A stretch of DNA of 39,637 nucleotides from Gemmatimonadota bacterium (GTDB taxonomy: Bacteria > Gemmatimonadota > Gemmatimonadetes > Longimicrobiales > Gaopeijiaceae). Location of the stretch: positions 27,845-67,481 of the forward strand of contig PBFD01000007.1 in assembly GCA_002718595.1 (NCBI GenBank), read 5' to 3'. Below the pieces are notes generated by a model that had not been told where the DNA came from, did no database searches, and saw only the letters and a program-made list of their open reading frames with translations. Position numbers and translations under genes: made by a program. Below are positions 31,404 through 39,637 of this stretch, piece after piece; the first letter of the stretch is position 1; every line of letters begins with the position of its first letter.

Positions 31404-32327
31404 TTATGCGGCGAACGATTCTAGAGCGTCGCCTTTTCTTCCTTCACGAAGCCGACGCAATGCCCGATCACGAAGCTGGCGAATCCTTTCCCTAGTCACG
31501 CCCAACATATTTCCTATCTCTTCCAAGGTATGTTCCCTCTCACCCTGAAGCCCGAAATAGAGCTTAAGCACTTTAGCATCCCTAGCATCTAAAGTGGTCA
31601 AAGCAGACTCCACAGTTTCCGCAAGCAAGCGTCCCTCTACTTCCTGTTCGGGCTCAGCTGCTTCCTCACTTACGAAGCGCTCAACCAATTGGGAATCTTC
31701 GCTATCTCCAATTGGTGCGTCTAGCCTGATTTCCGAAGAGTTTAGGGTTTGCAAAGATTCTATAAGCTCGGCTGTAAGATCTGTGACCCTACTCAATTCC
31801 TTAAAAGTCGGCTCCCGATTCAGTTCCTGCTTTAGTCTTTCTTTCTCTCTAAATATGCGTGCCAAATCAGATGCCCGATTCAGGGGAACCCGAACTGGAC
31901 GTCCTTGATTAGCTAAAGCTGCCAAGATAGCCTGGCGAATCCACCAAACAGCATAGGATATAAACTTCACACCCTGCTCCGGATCAAATTTTCTGGCTGC
32001 AGTCACTAGGCCAACATTACCCTCCTGGATGAGATCTGTGAGTGAAACACCTCTGTTCTGGTATTTCTTCGCCACACTGATCACGAATCGAAGATTGGCT
32101 CTTGCCAAACGTTGAATAGCATCTTGATCACCTTCTTGCGCCAGTGCACCAAGCTCTTTTTCCATCTCTGGGGTGATCAGCTCATAACGACTCACATCCC
32201 GAAGGTATTGATCAAGGGCAGTCTTTTCATCTAGCGAAGAATCAAAACTAGCAAGTGGGTTTACTTGCTTTTTCCGAGTCTTTTTCCTGGGAGACCGAGC
32301 GGCCTTAGTAGCTGGAACCGTAGCCAT
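31404..32327 (-). CDS. rpoD: Compact sigma-70 family RNA polymerase sigma factor (RpoD/SigA-like)
   Basis: 307 residues. A basic N-tail leads to region 1.2 (LDQYLRDVSRYELITPE), region 2 (ANLRFVISVAKKYQNRG, LIQEGNVGLVTAARKFD, KFISYAVWWIRQAIL), region 3 (VRVPLNRASDLARIF) and region 4 with the -35 helix-turn-helix (TLEEIGNMLGVTRERIRQL). Region 1.1 and the non-conserved region of E. coli RpoD are absent, a size seen for the principal sigma of some phyla and for group 2 sigmas; which it is cannot be told from one locus. The ATG has a very strong AGGAGGA site, at a long 12-base gap. rsgA follows 63 bases downstream. Confidence 0.92.
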   Translation of the reverse strand: MATVPATKAARSPRKKTRKKQVNPLASFDSSLDEKTALDQYLRDVSRYELITPEMEKELGALAQEGDQDAIQRLARANLRFVISVAKKYQNRGVSLTDLIQEGNVGLVTAARKFDPEQGVKFISYAVWWIRQAILAALANQGRPVRVPLNRASDLARIFREKERLKQELNREPTFKELSRVTDLTAELIESLQTLNSSEIRLDAPIGDSEDSQLVERFVSEEAAEPEQEVEGRLLAETVESALTTLDARDAKVLKLYFGLQGEREHTLEEIGNMLGVTRERIRQLRDRALRRLREGRKGDALESFAA

Positions 32328-32346
32328 GAAAATTTGATTCCTCCTG

Positions 32347-32393
32347 ACCCCTTTTCAGGGTCGAAAGTGGCGACATCCACTGCCATACAGCAC
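32347..32393 (-). other. Two hairpins in the sigma factor leader, one touching the ribosome site
   Basis: On the minus strand an AGTGG-ATGTCG-CCACT hairpin (about 32382-32367) is followed by GACCC-N7-GGGTC (32363-32347), whose 3' arm ends one base before the AGGAGGA site of the sigma gene. A stem stacked on the site could control translation initiation; there is no T-run, so termination is unlikely. Confidence 0.4.
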
Positions 32394-32410
32394 CAGATGT
32401 CTATCCGTAT

Positions 32411-32438
32411 CCTATACAGCCCAGTATTTTAATGTAAA
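32411..32438 (-). promoter_or_regulatory. Putative sigma-70 promoter of the sigma factor gene
   Basis: On the minus strand TTTACA (32438-32433) and TATAGG (32416-32411) stand 16 bases apart, about 85 bases before the sigma ATG, in the largest gap on this strand nearby. By-eye match only. Confidence 0.3.
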
Positions 32439-32451
32439 CTGGCAATTCTGT

Positions 32452-32562
32452 CTAGTCCCTCTCTGCTTCCCCGATCAGCCTTAATACACAACCACAGAAA
32501 CATTGTTCCTGATGGCTTATTACTGGACCGATCCTCTCTCCCAAAATCTGTTTAGTTGTCAT
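32452..32562 (-). CDS. Possible 36-residue peptide gene behind the rhomboid gene
   Basis: An ATG overlaps the rhomboid stop as ATGA and opens a 36-codon frame with a CFCGC cluster (three cysteines in five residues) and a charged end (GEAERD). The coupling and Cys cluster make it worth noting, but at this length chance is a real alternative and I know no relative. Confidence 0.25.
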   Translation of the reverse strand: MTTKQILGERIGPVISHQEQCFCGCVLRLIGEAERD

Positions 32563-33248
32563 TCTTTCAAAGGTTTCCGGAAAAGAAAAACCAACAATAA
32601 TCCAGCGCCTAGACCACCGATGTGGGCCATATAAGCCACCCCTGCGCCCACTGGATTTGCTGTAGATCCAAACATCTGAATTAGTGTCCATATTCCCAGG
32701 AAAACCCAGGCTGGAATGGGGGTGATAGTAACAGCATACCCAAGTACCAACAGAGTACGAATTCGTGCCCTTGGATAGAGTACCAAGTAGGCTCCCATAA
32801 TTCCACTGATTGCCCCTGAAGCACCGACCATCGGAATAGTTGAATTGGGTTGACTGATAGTGTGAACTAAGCTGGCCACGACCCCAGTGAAGACAAAAAA
32901 GAGCAGAAATCGCGAATGCCCCATCGCATCTTCAATATTATTTCCGAAAATCCACAAGAACCAAACATTACCAATTAAGTGCAGCCAACTGCCGTGCAGA
33001 AAAATAGACGAAAATAGGGTTTGCCAGCTATAGCCACCTATTTGACAAGGTGAACTCTCAATACCAATCCCCACACTGCCAGTCACTTCTACGGGAATAG
33101 TTCCGAATTTGCATATCGAAGCCAAAAGTACTTGGCTGGAAAACCCACCATTTTGCAACACAATCCAGGTCAAAATACAGCAAGTAATGAGAACTGACGT
33201 GCCTATCGGTTTTAGATCGGTCGGATTTTCGTCTGATAGTGGAAACAT
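32559..33248 (-). CDS. Rhomboid family intramembrane serine protease
   Basis: 229 residues, about six to seven membrane helices. The catalytic pair is Ser144 in GASGAISGIMGAY and His209 in AHIGGLGAG. The L1-loop element FLHGSWLHLIGNVWFLWIFGNNIED, with the usual WR-like region position, is conserved. It should cleave membrane proteins within or next to their helices; the targets are unknown. The start ATG has GAG close by. It lies between the HD-domain gene and the sigma factor gene, all on one strand. Confidence 0.93.
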   Translation of the reverse strand: MFPLSDENPTDLKPIGTSVLITCCILTWIVLQNGGFSSQVLLASICKFGTIPVEVTGSVGIGIESSPCQIGGYSWQTLFSSIFLHGSWLHLIGNVWFLWIFGNNIEDAMGHSRFLLFFVFTGVVASLVHTISQPNSTIPMVGASGAISGIMGAYLVLYPRARIRTLLVLGYAVTITPIPAWVFLGIWTLIQMFGSTANPVGAGVAYMAHIGGLGAGLLLVFLFRKPLKE

Positions 33249-33304
33249 CTCTAAGTATCACTTTTTAACGATTTTCCGACATGAACAAATGGCATAGTTA
33301 TAAA

Positions 33305-34600
33305 CTAACTTGCCTCTTCAGTGGTTAGCTCTTCGAGTACACTCTCCATCTCCAGATTACCTTTTTCAAAGGCAAAAATCCTGAGAACTCTCGTTGCTGT
33401 ATAGAGAGATTCCGCCATCCGTGGGAGGTCGATAAGGCCTGAAACCCCTCTAAGGTCTAATCTTTCCACTCCTCCCCTTGTTCTCTTTATCAAAAGGTCT
33501 AGCTGAAACATCGATTCCTTCACTGGAAAATCAATGACTACCTCTCCAGATTCTAATCCCAATTCATTCGCCAAACGATCTTCGAACACTCTTCTCCTAT
33601 GGGAATCCTCGAGCACCCAATCTTTTATGACACGCCCCTCTAATTCGGCCGCAGTGATCTCCATAATCCGTTTGGGAAGCTTACGCTCCTTCAAGGCCGG
33701 TATCCAACGAGAAGTCAATCTGTGGCCGACCTCACTATCCTGGCTCTTAGCTCTCCTGTAAATTTCATAAATCAATTCTTCATCAGTAGGACCCACTAAT
33801 TCCTCTTTAGTCAACATACCAGCTCCAACGGCCTCATACACAATTCGTTTGTAGAGCGCAGAGGCAGACCTGACACCATGATGCCAATAAACATTTCTGA
33901 ACATCTGATACTTGGCAAACAAAAGGGATTCAAGTGCGGCAACAGCTTTCTCGTGAATACCTACTTCTAGGCCTCCTGAAACTGGGTCTTCAAGAAGCAA
34001 CATTCCTTGAATCAATCTATCTACATCCACTTCACCATAAGGGACTCCGCAGAAGCGAGCATCTCTCTTGAGGTACTCGATCTTGTCTAGATCAAGACTT
34101 CCGCTAACCAGCCCCCTCAATGGGTTAGCACTTTCACTTCTAATAAGGGCTTTAATATCCTCTCCTGCGGTCTCTCCGAGTAATTCTAGCACGGGCTTCA
34201 TCTGGGCTGAATCGAAAAACCGAGCGCTTACGGCCTCATGATCACCCAGAAGAAAGTTGTCCTCAAGTTCTTCTAGGGCATGTGAAAATGCGTAATGGCC
34301 AATGTCATGTAGGAGGCCAGCATAGGGTATCAACCAGGCTTCTTCCAATGCTTCACCCTTTAGCTGGCCAGACCCCTTCAAGTGTCCCAGAGCGACTTTT
34401 GCCAAATGATATACCCCAAGGGCATGCCCGAAACGAGTGTGTGTTGCTCCTGGATAAACCAGATGGGCAAAGCCCAATTGCTTTATATAGCGCTGCCTCT
34501 GAAATGCTGGGGTATTGACTATTCTTACAGCATGCTCGTCCAAGCGAATAGTGTTCCACAAAGGATCACGAATGACTTGCTCGTAATTTTCAGAAGACAC
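33305..34600 (-). CDS. HD-domain phosphohydrolase (SAMHD1/dGTPase-related, YwfO-like)
   Basis: 431 residues from GTG 34600, which has GGAG eight bases upstream. Metal-binding HD motif: HTRFGHALG (His54), GLLHDIGHYAFSHALE (His98-Asp99), and a later Asp in SGSLDLDKIEYLKRD. This order, and the N-terminal QRQRYIKQLGFAHLVYPGA, are the signature of the SAMHD1/dNTP triphosphohydrolase branch. It likely hydrolyses (d)NTPs; the C-terminal ~130 residues are family-specific. It starts 68 bases after the symporter gene. Confidence 0.9.
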   Translation of the reverse strand: MSSENYEQVIRDPLWNTIRLDEHAVRIVNTPAFQRQRYIKQLGFAHLVYPGATHTRFGHALGVYHLAKVALGHLKGSGQLKGEALEEAWLIPYAGLLHDIGHYAFSHALEELEDNFLLGDHEAVSARFFDSAQMKPVLELLGETAGEDIKALIRSESANPLRGLVSGSLDLDKIEYLKRDARFCGVPYGEVDVDRLIQGMLLLEDPVSGGLEVGIHEKAVAALESLLFAKYQMFRNVYWHHGVRSASALYKRIVYEAVGAGMLTKEELVGPTDEELIYEIYRRAKSQDSEVGHRLTSRWIPALKERKLPKRIMEITAAELEGRVIKDWVLEDSHRRRVFEDRLANELGLESGEVVIDFPVKESMFQLDLLIKRTRGGVERLDLRGVSGLIDLPRMAESLYTATRVLRIFAFEKGNLEMESVLEELTTEEAS

Positions 34601-34668
34601 GAAAGTACTCCATAATCCTCTCTCAGTTTTTCAATTTTCCTGGTAACCCCTAACTTACCCCCTCTCTA

Positions 34669-36153
34669 CTAAAAAAAACTTTTCCTTGCTTCTACCATGA
34701 TTGAAGTCATTTCCTCTTTCGCTCCTTGCGGAGGCCTACTGAACAAACTCACCCCAATAACCATCGCAAATCCAACAATAAATCCTGGAATCATTTCATA
34801 GAGATCGAAAAACCTTTCTTTGAAAAAAAGGACCCATACAATTGTCGCTACAAATCCTGATATCATCCCACCTATCGCCCCAGCTTTGGTGGTTTTATCC
34901 CAAAACAGAGAACAGATAATCGTGGGTGTAAAAGCAGCTGCAATACCTGACCATGCAAAAAGAACAAACCAGAATATAGCCCTTACTTCCATCAACGCAG
35001 CTACTAACGCCATAGTACCTATCACCACAGTGACTAATTTCCCGATCAGCGAAAGCACCCTTTCTCGGATTGCTACTTTCAGGGTCTGCTGAATAACATC
35101 TCTGACAACTGAAGCAGAAGCTAGAATTAACAATGAATCCACGGTAGACATTATCGCTGCCAAGACTGTTACCAAGAATAAACCCGTTACTATAGATGGA
35201 AATAGCTCTATACTCATTACAGGAAGAACAGTTTCTGGATCAGTCAAAGCTGGAAACAAAACTCTGCCAGCCATGCCAGCAAAAACTGCTCCAACATCAA
35301 AAACCAGGATGCAAGGAATTGCTATTCTGGCACCTCTAATGATGTCCGACTGGCTACGAGCTGCCATGAATCTAGTAAGCAACTGAGGTGAACCAAGAAA
35401 AGCACATCCAATAGCAACAAACCCAATCGCACTGAACACAGATGTCAAATTGAACCCTCCACTCCCCATTAAAGTCAAAAGAGCTGGGTCTTGCAAACGA
35501 AGATTTTCTATAAAAGAATCCCACCCTCCAGATGCCAATATCCCCGCAACTGGAAGTAGTAAAAGACAGCTAAACATCAATACTCCCTGAAGTAGGTCGC
35601 TATAAGCTACAGCCTTAAAGCCACCCACTGTCGTATAGAACAATATGACCACAGCACCAAGTGTTACACCTGTGGCATAATCGGCTCCTAAAAAGGAATT
35701 GAAAGCTTTGCCGGATGCTGTCAGTTGTGCAGCAGTATAGGCAGTAACCATGCTGAGGATTATGACTGTTCCGACGAGCCGAAGGACATGTTTATTGTCT
35801 CTAAATCTAGCTTCTAGATAGTCCATGACCGTTATAGAATCATACCGGTCGGTGTATTCTTTGAATGGCCGGGCCACATATTTCCACGCAATTAAAACAC
35901 CCAGAAACTCCCCCAATACAACCCATAAGGCATGAAAACCGACCATATATCCCATACCAGTGAGACCCAGTAACAACCAGGCACTTTCACCGGTTGAGGT
36001 AGAGCTAAACGCTATCACCCACGATGGAAGTTTCTTTCCAGCTACATAGTATCCTGCCAGACTTTTTGAATCTCTAGACCCCCAAAACCCCAAGGCTAAT
36101 AACACAAGGAGATAGCCACCTAGTACCAGGACTATCCCCCCTGAAGATTCCAC
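34669..36153 (-). CDS. Sodium:solute symporter (SSS family, PutP-like)
   Basis: 494 residues and about 13 membrane helices. It has the SSS start GYYVAGKKLPSWVIAFSSTS with GESAWLLLGLTGMGY, the Na+-site region of the proline/glucose-type carriers, plus TVVGGFKAVAYSDLLQG in the middle. The GESAWLLLG stretch aligns best with PutP-type proline carriers, but the substrate may be another amino acid. The GTG start overlaps the stop of the aminotransferase gene (TAGTG) with a G-rich run upstream, so it belongs to the aminotransferase operon and probably brings in its substrate. Confidence 0.9.
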   Translation of the reverse strand: MESSGGIVLVLGGYLLVLLALGFWGSRDSKSLAGYYVAGKKLPSWVIAFSSTSTGESAWLLLGLTGMGYMVGFHALWVVLGEFLGVLIAWKYVARPFKEYTDRYDSITVMDYLEARFRDNKHVLRLVGTVIILSMVTAYTAAQLTASGKAFNSFLGADYATGVTLGAVVILFYTTVGGFKAVAYSDLLQGVLMFSCLLLLPVAGILASGGWDSFIENLRLQDPALLTLMGSGGFNLTSVFSAIGFVAIGCAFLGSPQLLTRFMAARSQSDIIRGARIAIPCILVFDVGAVFAGMAGRVLFPALTDPETVLPVMSIELFPSIVTGLFLVTVLAAIMSTVDSLLILASASVVRDVIQQTLKVAIRERVLSLIGKLVTVVIGTMALVAALMEVRAIFWFVLFAWSGIAAAFTPTIICSLFWDKTTKAGAIGGMISGFVATIVWVLFFKERFFDLYEMIPGFIVGFAMVIGVSLFSRPPQGAKEEMTSIMVEARKSFF

Positions 36154-37457
36154 TATCTAGCCCCCAATTTGTGACAGGCTCTCCCAAACCTTTCAAGTCC
36201 TTCTTCTATTTCAGTTGCGGTGACAAGTAACGAAGGTCCCAACCTGATGACATGACCATGAAGTCCTCCTATTCCTACCAGAAGCCCTTCTTCCCTGCAG
36301 GACTCTAACAATGCCTGTGCCTTACTGGCAAATGGTTTTTTCTCATCCTTGTTTTCTACTAATTCAAGGCCAAGCATTAATCCTTTCCCTCGCACATCTC
36401 CAATCCAATCAAACTCATCTTTAAACTTTAAGAGACCCTCTAGGAGCTGGCCTCCCTGTTCTGAGGCCCTTGCAGGAACATTTTCCTCTATCATCACCTC
36501 CATGGTAGCACTTGCAGCAGCCATAGAGATTGGGTTGCCTCCGAAAGTAGAAATGGTTTTAGACTGCCATGAATCTGCGATTTCTGGGCGCGTCGTCATA
36601 GCACCAACTGGAGCTCCGTTAGCTATTCCTTTAGCCATGACCATGATATCTGGCTCTACGTTGGAGTGCTCAATCCCAAACCAATGATCACCTGAACGAC
36701 CAAATCCAGACTGCACCTCATCAGAAATAAATAAACCCCCATAGGATCTTATTATCTCTGCCGCCCTCTCAAAATATCCTTCAGGAGGAACTATGTAACC
36801 ACCCACACCCATTACGGATTCAGCTATAAATGCCGCCGGTTTACCATTAGTGGTTGTCCGAATAACATCCTCTATGTCATTCGCAAACTTCTCGGTACAA
36901 CTGGCATCACAGGGCTGTTTATATGGACACCTGTATGGGTAGGGTGTCTGCACATGTTTGATGCCCGGAAACGACGTCGCTAGTGGACGCCAAGAACCTA
37001 CAGCCGTCAAATTGCTCGTCATGAAACTTCTGCCATGATAAGACTGGCGGAGGCCTATGACTTCACTGCGGCCTGTATGCACGAAAGCCATCTGAATCGC
37101 AGATTCTATGGCCTCAGTTCCAGAATTAGTAAAGAATGTCTGACTGAGTTTTCCTGGTGCGATCGATGCTAAAAGTCTAGCCGCTTCGACTTGTGGTTTT
37201 GTCACATACAGGGTAGAAGTATGTCCTAGTGTCTTTAATTGGTCACTCATACGAGCAACCACCTTTGAGTTGCAGTGACCAACCGAAGTCGTGAGAATGC
37301 CAGCGAACATATCCAAGTATTCCCTTCCATCTATATCCTTAACCCTCACCCCCTGGCCTTCGGTAAGTACCAATGGATTTTCGTATAGTGGCCTTACTGC
37401 AGGAAAAATAAACTCATCTTGCACATTCAACACATCCTGGTCGTGCGACATAGTCAT
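36153..37457 (-). CDS. Class III PLP aminotransferase (GABA/beta-alanine/AGXT2-like)
   Basis: 434 residues. Motifs: NSGTEAIESAIQMA, GLRQSYHGRSFMT, FISDEVQSGFGRSGDHW, and MAKGIANGAPVG with the PLP lysine at 276. A Cys cluster at 177, 183 and 187 (RCPYKQPCDASC) corresponds to the cysteine-rich segment seen in 4-aminobutyrate aminotransferases. It transfers the amino group from an omega- or beta-amino acid to 2-oxoglutarate, pyruvate or glyoxylate; the acceptor is not predictable. GGGG stands before the ATG. Between mmsA upstream and a Na+ symporter downstream, it looks like the first enzyme of beta-alanine, 3-aminoisobutyrate or GABA use, feeding a semialdehyde to MmsA. Confidence 0.9.
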   Translation of the reverse strand: MTMSHDQDVLNVQDEFIFPAVRPLYENPLVLTEGQGVRVKDIDGREYLDMFAGILTTSVGHCNSKVVARMSDQLKTLGHTSTLYVTKPQVEAARLLASIAPGKLSQTFFTNSGTEAIESAIQMAFVHTGRSEVIGLRQSYHGRSFMTSNLTAVGSWRPLATSFPGIKHVQTPYPYRCPYKQPCDASCTEKFANDIEDVIRTTTNGKPAAFIAESVMGVGGYIVPPEGYFERAAEIIRSYGGLFISDEVQSGFGRSGDHWFGIEHSNVEPDIMVMAKGIANGAPVGAMTTRPEIADSWQSKTISTFGGNPISMAAASATMEVMIEENVPARASEQGGQLLEGLLKFKDEFDWIGDVRGKGLMLGLELVENKDEKKPFASKAQALLESCREEGLLVGIGGLHGHVIRLGPSLLVTATEIEEGLERFGRACHKLGAR

Positions 37458-37551
37458 AGCACCCCGTTTTATATTGTAAAGCGTCTACATCTACTAGATC
37501 TAATCGGATTCTAAGCAACAATGACTGGGTTCTAGGTGACTCCCCTGGTAA

Positions 37552-39090
37552 CTAGTTATTACTAGGAAAAGCAAACCTTATGTCCTCTCCATCCCCGGCG
37601 GACGAGGGCCAACGTTGGGTGATTGTTTTCCTCCTGGTGTAAAAACGCACTCCGTCTGGACCATATGCCGCCAAATCTCCGAATAGGGATCTCTTCCACC
37701 CTCCAAAACTGTGTGATGCCACAGGAACGGGTAAGGCTACATTAACTCCCACCATACCCACCTTGATATGATCGGTAAAATACCGAGCCACTTCCCCGTC
37801 TCTAGTGAAGATACAAGTTCCATTGCCATATTCATGGTCATCAATTAACTCCATCGCATCCTGGAGTGTTTTTACTCGAACAACACACAAGACTGGACCA
37901 AATATTTCGTCTGTATAAATACTCATCTTTGAATTGACATGATCAAACAAACAAGCTCCCAAGAAAAAGCCGCTTTCGAGTCCTTCCACTTCGATATCTC
38001 TTCCATCCACAACCAACGAAGCTCCTTCCTCAACGCCACGATCAACATAGCCAGCTACTTTAGCCTTATGCTCCCTTGTAACCAACGGTCCCATGTCAAC
38101 ATTTTGGGAGCATCCAGAACCTACCTTTAAAGTTCCTAAACGTTTCTTCAAACCTAGGATTAGTTTGTCAGCCGTGTCTTCTCCTACAGCGACTGCTACT
38201 GAAATTGCCATACAGCGCTCCCCTGCTGAGCCAAATGCAGCACCCATTAATGCATTTACTGCAGTTTCTGTATTCGCGTCTGGCATGACGACAGCGTGAT
38301 TCTTTGCGCCTCCTAAGGCTTGAACGCGTTTTCCATTAGCTGTCCCTGTCTGATAGATATACTCTGCGATAGGTGTAGACCCCACAAAACTTATCGCCTC
38401 CACTCTTGTATCATTCAAAAGAGCATCAACTGCCTCTTTCCCACCATTTACCACATTGAAAACTCCCTGTGGCAGCCCGGCTTCTGTAAGTAGCTCAGCC
38501 AGAACTATCGAAGCGCTTGGGTCCCTTTCAGAAGGCTTCAGAACAAAAGTGTTTCCACAGGCTAAAGCGATTGGAAACATCCACATTGGAACCATCGCTG
38601 GAAAATTGAAGGGCGTTATGCCTGCGACAACACCCAATGGCTGGAACTCAACCCAACTATCGATAGCGGGTCCAGCATTCTTACTATATTGGCCCTTAAG
38701 TAATTCTGGAGCTCCACAGGCATACTCTACATTTTCAATACCCCTCTGGACTTCTCCCATGGCATCATCTAGAACTTTACCATGCTCCTCACTGATGATC
38801 CTGGCCAACCTTTCTGAATTTTCTTCTAGTAAAGACTTGAATCGAAACATGACCCGTGATCTCTTTCCAGGAGGTATTTCCCTCCATGCTGGAAAGGCTG
38901 CCTCGGCTGCCTCGACAGCCATCTTCACTGTTTGGTCCGTGCCCATTGTAACCACACGAAGCACGCTTCCGTCAGCTGGATTATAAACTACCTGGGTGTC
39001 CTCAGAACCAGAAACGATTTTTCCATTTATGAAATGACCAACAGTGTCGACTTGAGCTTGTGATTCTAATTCAGGATTAGTGTTTTTCAT
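37552..39090 (-). CDS. mmsA: CoA-acylating methylmalonate-semialdehyde dehydrogenase
   Basis: 512 residues of the aldehyde dehydrogenase superfamily. The catalytic Cys is in GSAGERCMAIS, with the general pattern of MmsA: GVVAGITPFNFPAMVPMW, FVLKPSERDPSAS, FVGSTPIAEYIY, ALGGAKNHAVVMPDA, and EIFGPVLCVVR. MmsA converts methylmalonate or malonate semialdehyde plus CoA to propionyl- or acetyl-CoA and CO2, in valine, beta-alanine and inositol breakdown. GAGG lies ten bases before the ATG. It leads a three-gene unit with the class III aminotransferase and the SSS carrier (94-base gap, then overlap). Confidence 0.94.
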   Translation of the reverse strand: MKNTNPELESQAQVDTVGHFINGKIVSGSEDTQVVYNPADGSVLRVVTMGTDQTVKMAVEAAEAAFPAWREIPPGKRSRVMFRFKSLLEENSERLARIISEEHGKVLDDAMGEVQRGIENVEYACGAPELLKGQYSKNAGPAIDSWVEFQPLGVVAGITPFNFPAMVPMWMFPIALACGNTFVLKPSERDPSASIVLAELLTEAGLPQGVFNVVNGGKEAVDALLNDTRVEAISFVGSTPIAEYIYQTGTANGKRVQALGGAKNHAVVMPDANTETAVNALMGAAFGSAGERCMAISVAVAVGEDTADKLILGLKKRLGTLKVGSGCSQNVDMGPLVTREHKAKVAGYVDRGVEEGASLVVDGRDIEVEGLESGFFLGACLFDHVNSKMSIYTDEIFGPVLCVVRVKTLQDAMELIDDHEYGNGTCIFTRDGEVARYFTDHIKVGMVGVNVALPVPVASHSFGGWKRSLFGDLAAYGPDGVRFYTRRKTITQRWPSSAGDGEDIRFAFPSNN

Positions 39091-39133
39091 ATTTCAATTG
39101 CCTCGGCTACCTTCTTCCTAACCAGTACTACAA

Positions 39134-39598
39134 CTAACTTTGTGACTGACTCATTTGTAAAATCCAGTCAAATTCTTTTTTAGACACTGGCTGCACAGAT
39201 AAACGCGAATTGTTAACTAGGACCATATCAGCCAATGGCTTTTGCTCCTTGATCTCCGTTAAGCTTATTTCTGAGTCAAATTTCTCTACAAATTCAACAT
39301 CTACCATTTGCCACCTGGGATTTTCTTCACTTGATCGAGCGTCGAAATAGCTGGATTCCTCATCAAACTGAGTGAAGTCTGGGTAGAATTCCCTTACAAC
39401 TTTTGCTCGCCCGACTACCGCTGGAGGAGTTTGCCTACTGTGATAGTAAAGTACCTCATCTCCGACTGCCATTTTCATCATATTGTTACGAGCCTGATAA
39501 TTTCTTACACCATCCCAATGAGTTCTCCCATCAGCAATCAAATCATCGATAGAGTACACATCGGGCTCGCTTTTCATTAACCAGAAGGATTTTTTCAT
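39134..39598 (-). CDS. EVE-domain protein (PUA-like fold)
   Basis: 154 residues from ATG 39598 (KKSFWLMKSEPD), the usual start of this family; an in-frame TTG at 39610 would add four residues. Typical EVE blocks: FWLMKSEPDVYSIDDL, WDGVRNYQARNNM, GDEVLYYHS, AVVGRAKVVREFYPDFTQFD, and WQMVDVEFVEKF. EVE/PUA-like domains bind modified bases in nucleic acids; standalone bacterial members are widespread, and their target is unknown. It ends 44 bases before mmsA starts. Confidence 0.93.
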   Translation of the reverse strand: MKKSFWLMKSEPDVYSIDDLIADGRTHWDGVRNYQARNNMMKMAVGDEVLYYHSRQTPPAVVGRAKVVREFYPDFTQFDEESSYFDARSSEENPRWQMVDVEFVEKFDSEISLTEIKEQKPLADMVLVNNSRLSVQPVSKKEFDWILQMSQSQS

Positions 39599-39637
39599 AA
39601 AATCAACCAAGAGCTGAAGTTTATCTTTTACCTGACT

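Noticed and set aside
1-39637. CRISPR, phage, transposon or toxin-antitoxin content
   Set aside because: No regularly spaced repeats, transposase, integrase, terminal inverted repeats or paired small toxin genes were recognised; the HD-domain and EVE-domain proteins are not in a defence-type neighbourhood.

Overview
The window looks like a chromosomal segment of a free-living, aerobic, Gram-negative-type heterotroph. It carries about 33 protein genes packed on both strands, with no gene-free gap longer than about 285 bases. I saw no tRNA, rRNA, insertion sequence, prophage or CRISPR array. By eye the base composition is moderately AT-rich. The mix of genes (compact primary-type sigma factor, large sortilin/BNR propeller protein, lipoprotein amidase, PQQ dehydrogenase with an N-terminal cytochrome c, 180-kDa-type glutamate dehydrogenase, heme A synthase, SSS symporter with aminotransferase and semialdehyde dehydrogenase) fits marine Gemmatimonadota-like or related lineages. 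That assignment is inference from gene style, not a phylogeny.

Left part (1-15.5 kb). A truncated PQQ/cytochrome c dehydrogenase diverges from a lipoprotein amidase that ends in a CHRD-like domain, followed by a multi-spanning MOP/ANKH-like membrane protein. The very large NAD-glutamate dehydrogenase lies on the minus strand. It diverges from rmuC across a 282-base spacer that holds a perfect 10-base inverted repeat. Two coupled minus-strand cassettes follow: a FAH-family hydrolase with a ketopantoate-reductase-like enzyme, and a quinone-oxidoreductase-like MDR enzyme with pgeF and a previously untracked 57-residue four-cysteine protein. The MDR gene diverges from an ExoX-like exonuclease.

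Middle part (15.5-30.5 kb). A secreted 11-Asp-box propeller protein, a small four-helix membrane protein and heme A synthase run on the plus strand. A V4R-like protein lies on the minus strand and diverges from a short coiled-coil protein, a GlsB/YeaQ-like membrane protein and an M20 peptidase. trpE diverges from a five-gene, overlapping operon: hyuA without hyuB, an unknown lipoprotein, and a complete BtuF-BtuC-BtuD-type import system.

Right part (30.4-39.6 kb). All genes are on the minus strand: rsgA (overlapping the ABC ATPase gene tail to tail), a compact sigma-70 factor with two hairpins in its leader, a rhomboid protease, an HD phosphohydrolase, then an apparent catabolic unit (mmsA, class III aminotransferase, sodium-solute symporter), and an EVE-domain protein.

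Most genes are housekeeping or catabolic families. No defence island or clearly new multi-gene machine is visible. The points most worth following are the 57-residue Cys protein behind pgeF, the orphan hyuA tied to an unknown lipoprotein and a cobalamin/siderophore-type importer, the V4R-like protein, and the amidase-CHRD fusion.
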